The notes under the pieces are model-generated. The model saw nothing but the letters and a program-made list of their open reading frames with translations. It was not told the DNA's origin and made no database searches. A stretch of 9,021 bases of DNA from Clostridia bacterium (lineage in GTDB: Bacteria; Bacillota; Clostridia; Christensenellales; CAG-1252): the NCBI GenBank assembly GCA_017615495.1, contig JAGAAA010000079.1, forward strand, positions 1-9,021, given 5' to 3'. Of the stretch, positions 5,080 through 9,021 are shown piece after piece (position 1 is the stretch's first letter; each line of letters starts with the position of its first letter). The translations under genes were made by a program, and so were the position numbers.

Positions 5080-6297
5080 GTTGACGGTGGCTTTGTAAAC
5101 GTCGTTTTGACCCGTTATTCTCACAACAAAAGTAAAGACCTTGGCGCCGATCACTTTTTGTACGCGAAGGTCAACGCTGCCGTCCGCGTTGGTTTGGTTA
5201 AACAGCACCGTACAACTCAACAAGGTTTGTTTTAAAAGTGCGACGTCGCTTTCACTCAGATAATTCAACACGAAAGAATAGATCTCGTTTTCATTTTCGA
5301 TGACCGTCACCGAAAGGTCTTCCCTAACGCCGGGCAAGGCGGAAAGAAAACCATGCGCTTCGCTCCCCGTTGGCAAAACGGCGTAATGCAAGCAAGTTTC
5401 CGCGTGTCCGGACGCGCCGGAAACGGCCCTGCCGCACACAGCGCAAAGATAAATGCTTTCCCCCTTATCGTTTTGACCGTTCCCCTGCGTTTCGCCGCTC
5501 GTTGTTTCACCACCCTGATTCTCGCCGTTTTGGGTTTCGCCGTTTTGCGTTCCCTCGCCGCTCCCTTCGGGCTGGGTGGTTTCGCCACCCTCGCCGCTGT
5601 TGCCGGAGGTATCCCCTTGCGTTTCATCCGTGGGGATTGCCTGCGGCGTCAACAAAGCAAGTTCCTCCGCCGTGAGGTCGATCTGCACCGCTTGCAATTC
5701 GGCGCGGAAGCGTATTTCGCGAAGTTCGGTAAGAAGGTCAAAATCAAGGTAGTAAGTTGAATGGCCGTACTCGTCCGGCTTTGTCCAAAGGTCGATTTGC
5801 GTTTGACTGAAAGCGGTGGTCGTAAAGACGCCGCTTTCCGAAACAGTCGCCAGCCCGATCTGCGTCGTCCCCACGAAAACGGCCCATTCGCCCGGCGCTT
5901 GAATGCTTGTCACGAGGCAAAGGTCTTGCGAGGAACCGTCTTCCCCATCCCCGCCGTTTTGCGAGGAACTGCCTTCGCCGGAAGAACTCTCTCCCGAGCC
6001 GCCGAGAGTGGTCCCTTCGTCATCCGTGCCGGAGGACGTCGGCGCGCCGTCGTTTGACGCGTTTTGCGATGCGGAAAGATCGTTGCTCGTGACGGGATCA
6101 TCATCGGTAAGGTCGGCGCCTTCTCCATCCGCACCGTCAGAAGAGTCGTTTATGTCCGCCTCATCTCCGAAGAAGGAGGGCGTCACGCTCTTGTTCCCGT
6201 TGCTGAAAAAGCCGGAGCAGGCAAACAAAAAGAACGCCGTCAAGAGAAGCGCCATCGCTACAGCCGAAATCATTGCCAATCTCTTCCCTGCGTTCAT
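5059..6297 (-). CDS. Secreted lipoprotein with acidic low-complexity linkers and a Cys/His cluster
   Basis: The protein has 412 residues from the ATG at 6297. Residues 1-27 are a lipoprotein signal (N-A-G-K-R, a long hydrophobic core, then L-F-A-C with Cys27 as the lipidation site). An upstream frame extension to 6450 is rejected because it would bury this signal. An Asp/Ser/Gly-rich linker (about 45-125) leads to a first folded module (about 127-220, L-C-L-V-T-S-I start). A second Gly/Glu/Thr/Gln/Asn-rich linker (about 222-278) follows. Next comes a C-x2-C-G-R-x7-H-x3-C cluster (about 285-302, then H304), which resembles a small zinc-binding or disulphide knuckle, and a C-terminal module (about 310-412) rich in beta-type sequence. 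AAGGTGG, 4 bases before the ATG, is a reasonable ribosome binding site. I do not recognise the family. The layout suggests an exported protein spanning the cell wall. Its stop codon lies inside birA, on the opposite strand. Confidence 0.85.
   Translation of the reverse strand: MNAGKRLAMISAVAMALLLTAFFLFACSGFFSNGNKSVTPSFFGDEADINDSSDGADGEGADLTDDDPVTSNDLSASQNASNDGAPTSSGTDDEGTTLGGSGESSSGEGSSSQNGGDGEDGSSQDLCLVTSIQAPGEWAVFVGTTQIGLATVSESGVFTTTAFSQTQIDLWTKPDEYGHSTYYLDFDLLTELREIRFRAELQAVQIDLTAEELALLTPQAIPTDETQGDTSGNSGEGGETTQPEGSGEGTQNGETQNGENQGGETTSGETQGNGQNDKGESIYLCAVCGRAVSGASGHAETCLHYAVLPTGSEAHGFLSALPGVREDLSVTVIENENEIYSFVLNYLSESDVALLKQTLLSCTVLFNQTNADGSVDLRVQKVIGAKVFTFVVRITGQNDVYKATVNLTGFAA
5464..5634 (-). 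repeat. Low-complexity coding repeat (Gly/Glu/Thr/Gln/Asn linker)
   Basis: Imperfect short repeats encode motifs such as Q-N-G-E-T, Q-G-G-E-T and S-G-E within the lipoprotein. On the plus strand it appears as repeated TCGCCGTTTTG-like units around 5520-5550. Such tracts change length by slippage, so the linker may vary between strains. A second Asp/Ser/Gly-rich low-complexity tract lies at about 5920-6165. Confidence 0.7.
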
Positions 6298-6311
6298 CCT
6301 TCCACCTTCGC

Positions 6312-6327
6312 CGCGCCTAAAGGCGCG
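6312..6327 (-). other. Hairpin in the 5' leader of the lipoprotein gene
   Basis: CGCGCCT (6312-6318) pairs with AGGCGCG (6321-6327), tightly looped, 15 bases before the ATG at 6297. AGGAGGT (minus strand, 6335-6329) overlaps its upstream edge. It resembles the hairpin at 3943-3955 before the NhaC-family gene. Confidence 0.5.
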
Positions 6328-6341
6328 ACCTCCTAACAAAG

Positions 6342-6370
6342 AGTCTACCATCATTTGTCGAAAATTGCAA
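6342..6370 (-). promoter_or_regulatory. Possible promoter of the lipoprotein gene
   Basis: On the minus strand TTGCAA (6370-6365) and TAGACT (6347-6342) are separated by 17 bases, about 45 bases before the ATG at 6297. Both boxes match 4 of 6 consensus positions, so support is moderate. No better pair was seen in 6298-6450. Confidence 0.4.
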
Positions 6371-6454
6371 TATTTTGTCGTCAAGAAAGTGATTTTCGGG
6401 ACGTTTTGAGGGCGGCGGAGCGCTTTTAACCTCTTCCCTTTTTTGCTCAAATTA

Positions 6455-6463
6455 TGTTATAAT
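6455..6463 (+). promoter_or_regulatory. Extended -10 promoter of the DUF1538/PII-like operon
   Basis: TGTTATAAT is a perfect TATAAT with the TGn extension. No good -35 box lies 17 bases upstream (only TTCCCT at 18), which is acceptable for extended -10 promoters. It lies about 30 bases before the GTG start at 6494. Confidence 0.75.
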
Positions 6464-6493
6464 ATTAAATAGCAGTTTTTAGGAGGCGGAGGC

Positions 6494-8071
6494 GTGATCC
6501 TCTCCAAGGTCAAGGAAAGTTTTATTTCTGTATTTCCGATCGCGGTGATCGTCGTGATCCTCTCTTTGACCGTCGCCCCAACGCAAGGGTCGGAGCTCCT
6601 TTCCTTTTTGATCGGATGCTTGTTTGTGATGGGCGGGATGAGCCTGTTTGCGATCGGCGCGGACGTTGCGATGATCCCCATCGGGGAGCTCGTGGGCAGC
6701 GCCACCACCAAGACCCGCAACCTGACCGTCATCATCGTGGTTTCGCTGTTGATCGGTATGGTCATCACCCTTGCCGAGCCCGATCTTTCGGTGCTTGCCT
6801 CGGGGCTTGCCGCCAGCATCAACAAATGGACGCTTATTTCTCTCGTGGCGGTGGGCGTGGGCGTCTTCCTTGCTTTGTCTATGCTCCGCGTGATCCTCGG
6901 CGTTTCGCTCCGCTTGTTGCTTTTGATCTCTTACGGCGTGGTTTTTGTCCTCGCCTTCGTTTTGTCCCTCATCGGCAAGACTGCCTTTTTGCCTTTGGCG
7001 TTTGATTCGGGCGGCGTGACCACCGGTCCGATGACCGTCCCCTTCATCATAGCGATGGGTCTCGGCGTTTCGCAGATCAGCGGCAAGTCGGAGACTGACC
7101 AAAGCTTCGGCTTCGTTGCCCTGGCTTCCGTTGGCCCCATCATCACGGTGATGCTCCTCGGCTTTTTCGTGGACGCCACCAAACTTTTGCCCACCACCGA
7201 AGTTGTGACGGGCGGCTTTTTTGAAGCCTACGGCAAAACCTTCTTGCACCAAATGAAGGATACGGCGATCGCCATCGGTCCCATCGCCGCCTTCTTTTTG
7301 GTCTTCCGTTTTACGGCAAACCGAAACATGCCCATCCGCACCTTTTGGCGCATCGTGTTCGGCATCCTTTATACCTATCTCGGGCTCGTGCTCTTTATGA
7401 CGGGCGCGCACGCCGGCTTTAGCGCCGCGGGCAACCGCATCGGTATGGCATTGGGGGAAAAGTTCCCTTACGTGCTGTTGCCGCTCGGTTGTTTGATCGG
7501 CTTTATGATCGTCGCCGCGGAGCCCGCCGTCCACGTGCTCAACGAACAGATCGAAAAGATCAGCGGCGGCACCATCAAAAAAGGCAAAGTGATGCTGACG
7601 TTGATGTGCGGCATTGCCCTCTCCGTCGGGCTTTCGATGCTGCGCGTTTTGTTCACCTTCAGCATTTGGTGGTTGATCTTGCCGGGTTACGGTATCGCGA
7701 TCCTGCTTTCCTTCTTCACCCCCAAGGTATATACGGCAATCGCCTTTGACTCGGGCGGCGTGGCAAGCGGCCCGATGACCGCAACTTTCCTGTTGCCTCT
7801 CGCAACGGGCGCTTGCGTTTCCCTGCACGGCGAAAGCTCCGTGATCAATTTCGCGTACGGACTGGTGGCAATGGTGGCGATGACCCCCCTGCTCGTCCTG
7901 CAACTATTGGGCCTTGTGACCTCCCTCAAAGCAAAAGCGGCGGAGAGCCGTTTGCAAAAGGAAGCGCCGCCGGCGCCCGCTCCCGAACCCGACGTGATCT
8001 CGCTTGGCGACGCGGAAGCGTCCTCTTCGGACGCCCCTGCGGAGCGTGAGATCGAAGTTATTGACCTATAA
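6494..8071 (+). CDS. DUF1538 family membrane protein (two DUF1538 repeats)
   Basis: This 525-residue membrane protein starts with GTG, supported by AGGAGG 7 bases upstream. It is an internal duplication. Repeat one has A-E-P-D-L (94-98) and F-D-S-G-G-V-T-T-G-P-M-T (170-181). Repeat two has A-E-P-A-V (342-346) and F-D-S-G-G-V-A-S-G-P-M-T (418-429). The spacing from the E-P motif to F-D-S-G-G is 75 residues in both. This paired signature is what I recognise as DUF1538. The function is not established, but the duplicated topology and polar motifs inside hydrophobic stretches suggest a transporter, with the F-D-S-G-G motifs lining a substrate path. The C-terminal 48 residues (478-525) form a Pro/Ala/Glu-rich, probably cytoplasmic tail. 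The stop codon's last base is the first base of the next gene's ribosome binding site, and two PII-like genes follow immediately, so regulation of this protein by the PII-like pair is the likely arrangement. Confidence 0.92.
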   Translation: MILSKVKESFISVFPIAVIVVILSLTVAPTQGSELLSFLIGCLFVMGGMSLFAIGADVAMIPIGELVGSATTKTRNLTVIIVVSLLIGMVITLAEPDLSVLASGLAASINKWTLISLVAVGVGVFLALSMLRVILGVSLRLLLLISYGVVFVLAFVLSLIGKTAFLPLAFDSGGVTTGPMTVPFIIAMGLGVSQISGKSETDQSFGFVALASVGPIITVMLLGFFVDATKLLPTTEVVTGGFFEAYGKTFLHQMKDTAIAIGPIAAFFLVFRFTANRNMPIRTFWRIVFGILYTYLGLVLFMTGAHAGFSAAGNRIGMALGEKFPYVLLPLGCLIGFMIVAAEPAVHVLNEQIEKISGGTIKKGKVMLTLMCGIALSVGLSMLRVLFTFSIWWLILPGYGIAILLSFFTPKVYTAIAFDSGGVASGPMTATFLLPLATGACVSLHGESSVINFAYGLVAMVAMTPLLVLQLLGLVTSLKAKAAESRLQKEAPPAPAPEPDVISLGDAEASSSDAPAEREIEVIDL

Positions 8072-8084
8072 GGAGGTGCTCTCT

Positions 8085-8426
8085 TTGGAAAAGAAAGTAA
8101 AATTGTATCTTCTTCTGGTGATCGCCGAATCCGGCAAAGGGGACCCGATCAGCGCAAGGCTGACGCAAAACGCGTTTGGCTTCGTTTCGCTGTTTGGTCA
8201 CGGTACGGCGAAAAAGCAGTGGCTCAACCTGCTTGGCATCGGAAACATCGACAAGGATCTTGTGGCGGTGATGCTGGACGAAACGCAAATCGCCAACGCA
8301 AAAGCCGTTTTGGAGGAGGAATTCAAAATAGGCAAAGGAGGCGGCATAGCCTTCTCTCTCCGCGTGCAAAGCATTGCGGACAAGCGGGTATTACAGTTTT
8401 TTACCGGCGAAACGGAGGTGGAATGA
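8085..8426 (+). CDS. PII-like signalling protein 1 (DUF1538-associated)
   Basis: This encodes a 113-residue small protein. The TTG at 8085 is chosen because AGGAGG (8071-8076) lies 8 bases upstream and because the PII-like fold starts right there, with K-L-Y-L-L-L-V-I-A-E as strand 1. An upstream ATG at 8004 would lie inside the previous gene. Other features are F-G-F-V-S-L-F-G-H-G-T-A (the turn where PII proteins have G-x-G), an N-I-D-K-D-L-V-A-V-M strand, an amphipathic helix around A-N-A-K-A-V-L-E-E-E, and G-K-G-G-G-I-A-F-S-L near the nucleotide-binding loop. It has no typical T-loop Tyr uridylylation site, so it is PII-like rather than GlnB/GlnK. PII-like proteins are usually cytoplasmic trimers that bind adenine nucleotides and control a membrane partner, here presumably the DUF1538 protein. 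It shares a stop/start overlap with the next gene. Confidence 0.82.
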   Translation: MEKKVKLYLLLVIAESGKGDPISARLTQNAFGFVSLFGHGTAKKQWLNLLGIGNIDKDLVAVMLDETQIANAKAVLEEEFKIGKGGGIAFSLRVQSIADKRVLQFFTGETEVE

Positions 8427-8758
8427 TGAAAAACGTTATGGATTGCAGTATGATCGTAGTGATCGTAAACAAAGGGTTTTCGGATGAGGTGATGAACGTA
8501 GCGCGCGCAAACGGCGCGGCGGGCGGCACCATCCTTTCGGGCAAAGGCACGGGCGGCGAAAAGGCTAAGAAGTTCTTTTCTATCTCCCTCACTGAGGAAA
8601 AGGAAGTGGTTTTGATCTTGGTCAAGGAGGAGCTCCGCGCCGAGATCATGCGCGCGGTGGCAGGCGCCTTTGGCTTGGATTCCCCCGGTAAGGGCATCGT
8701 TTTCTCCCTGCCCGTGGAAGAAACCATCGGTTTGAACTTCGTTCCTTTCAAAGATTGA
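8426..8758 (+). CDS. PII-like signalling protein 2 (P-II family, DUF1538-associated)
   Basis: This encodes a 110-residue protein. Two adjacent in-frame ATGs occur (8423 and 8426); the second is preferred because GGAGG lies 7 bases upstream rather than 4. Its A overlaps the stop TGA of the previous gene, so translation is coupled. PII-like features are strand 1 (M-I-V-V-I-V-N-K-G), the helix S-D-E-V-M-N-V-A-R-A-N-G, then G-G-T-I-L-S-G-K-G-T-G, which is the typical turn before the T-loop, a second strand V-V-L-I-L-V and the C-terminal G-K-G-I-V-F-S-L-P-V-E, the nucleotide-loop signature. The T-loop is short and lacks the modified Tyr of classical PII. It is clearly different in sequence from PII-like protein 1, so the two could form separate trimers or a mixed sensor. 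I infer ATP/ADP-type sensing; the ligand is unknown. Confidence 0.87.
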   Translation: MKNVMDCSMIVVIVNKGFSDEVMNVARANGAAGGTILSGKGTGGEKAKKFFSISLTEEKEVVLILVKEELRAEIMRAVAGAFGLDSPGKGIVFSLPVEETIGLNFVPFKD

Positions 8759-8769
8759 GCGAAAACCTT

Positions 8770-8799
8770 TTGCAAGCGAAAGCAATATTGTGTTACTAT
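8770..8799 (+). promoter_or_regulatory. asnS promoter
   Basis: TTGCAA (8770-8775) and TACTAT (8794-8799), separated by 18 bases, with the TGn extension (TGTTACTAT). The gap from the PII-like gene to asnS is 76 bases and holds no hairpin terminator or T-box, so asnS probably has its own start plus some read-through. Confidence 0.6.
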
Positions 8800-8834
8800 A
8801 TTCTCGTTCTCCGTTAGGAGAAAAGGAGACACCT

Positions 8835-9021
8835 ATGAAAAGGACTTTTATCAAAGACTTATTTGACAACGCTCCGGCTTCCGGCGCCGAAATTGCCGTC
8901 TGCGGTTGGATCAAAACCATCCGCAACGACAAGTTTATCGAGCTTTCCGACGGCACTTGCTTCAATAAGCTGCAAGTAGTTGCCGAAAGGGAAAACTTGG
9001 AGAACTTTGACGAAGTGATCC
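8835..9021 (+). CDS. asnS: Asparaginyl-tRNA synthetase, N-terminal part (3' end outside window)
   Basis: Only 62 full codons are visible. They form the start of the OB-fold anticodon-binding domain of a class II synthetase: V-C-G-W-I-K-T-I-R (22-30), K-F-I-E-L-S-D-G-T (33-41) and L-Q-V-V (46-49). This combination is typical of asparaginyl-tRNA synthetase, which joins asparagine to its tRNA in the cytoplasm using ATP. Aspartyl- and lysyl-tRNA synthetases have similar folds but differ in these motifs; with so short a piece, a related archaeal-type aspartyl enzyme cannot be strictly excluded. The start at 8835 has AAGGAG 6 bases upstream. The leader of about 30 bases has no room for a T-box riboswitch. 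Confidence 0.88.
   Translation, partial: MKRTFIKDLFDNAPASGAEIAVCGWIKTIRNDKFIELSDGTCFNKLQVVAERENLENFDEVI

Noticed and set aside
5464..5634. CRISPR array or intergenic tandem repeat
   Set aside because: The repeats are short, imperfect, lack spacers and stay in frame within the lipoprotein gene; they encode a flexible linker.
6298..6450. 51-residue N-terminal extension of the lipoprotein
   Set aside because: It would bury the lipoprotein signal peptide, and it covers the likely promoter and leader hairpin.
6479..7903. Long minus-strand open frame opposite the DUF1538 gene (474 codons)
   Set aside because: Same antisense artefact: charged, low-complexity His/Asp/Gln-rich translation and no initiation signals. 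The plus-strand gene has duplicated family motifs.
8759..8834. T-box riboswitch before asnS
   Set aside because: The gap is only 76 bases, with no specifier stem, no T-box core sequence and no terminator.

Overview
The window looks like a chromosomal piece from an anaerobic Gram-positive bacterium of the Clostridia type. The reasons are a lysine riboswitch ending in an intrinsic terminator, strong AGGAGG ribosome binding sites, GTG and TTG starts, lipoprotein signal peptides, a biotin ligase without a DNA-binding domain, and a clostridial-style Rhs core. An uncultured gut lineage with mid-range GC would fit, but no gene here fixes the genus. Base composition changes sharply: most of 1-2120 is AT-rich, apart from the Rhs core at about 1140-1620, while the rest is GC-richer.

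Left part, about 1-2120, all minus strand: a remnant of a polymorphic-toxin (Rhs) locus. In transcription order it holds a 122-residue putative orphan immunity gene, a 5'-truncated Rhs core fused to a C-terminal region with an HExGH metallopeptidase-like motif, and, 17 bases further on, a lipoprotein gene that runs off the window and sits where a cognate immunity gene is expected. No Rhs N-terminal region is present.

Middle, 2138-4231, minus strand: a complete riboswitch-controlled transport unit. A consensus promoter (TTGACA, 17 bases, TATACT) reads into a lysine riboswitch with an 8-bp L2-L3 kissing interaction, then an intrinsic terminator, then an NhaC-family antiporter gene that ends at a second strong terminator. 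Lysine should switch transcription off, so the protein is probably a lysine transporter or lysine-linked cation exchanger.

Divergently, 4292-5079, is a short-type biotin-protein ligase (birA) whose promoter is placed so that transcription should start at or next to the ATG (possible leaderless mRNA). It converges with, and overlaps by 21 bases, a secreted lipoprotein gene (5059-6297, minus) with two low-complexity linkers and a Cys/His cluster.

Right part, 6455-8758, plus strand: a three-gene operon of a two-repeat DUF1538 membrane protein and two small, mutually dissimilar PII-like proteins. The layout suggests a membrane transporter gated by a nucleotide-binding PII-like pair. The window ends in the first 62 codons of asparaginyl-tRNA synthetase (asnS), with its own promoter.

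The most interesting items are the Rhs orphan cassette with its zincin-like tip and lipoprotein partner, the lysine riboswitch on an NhaC-type gene, and the DUF1538/PII-like operon.
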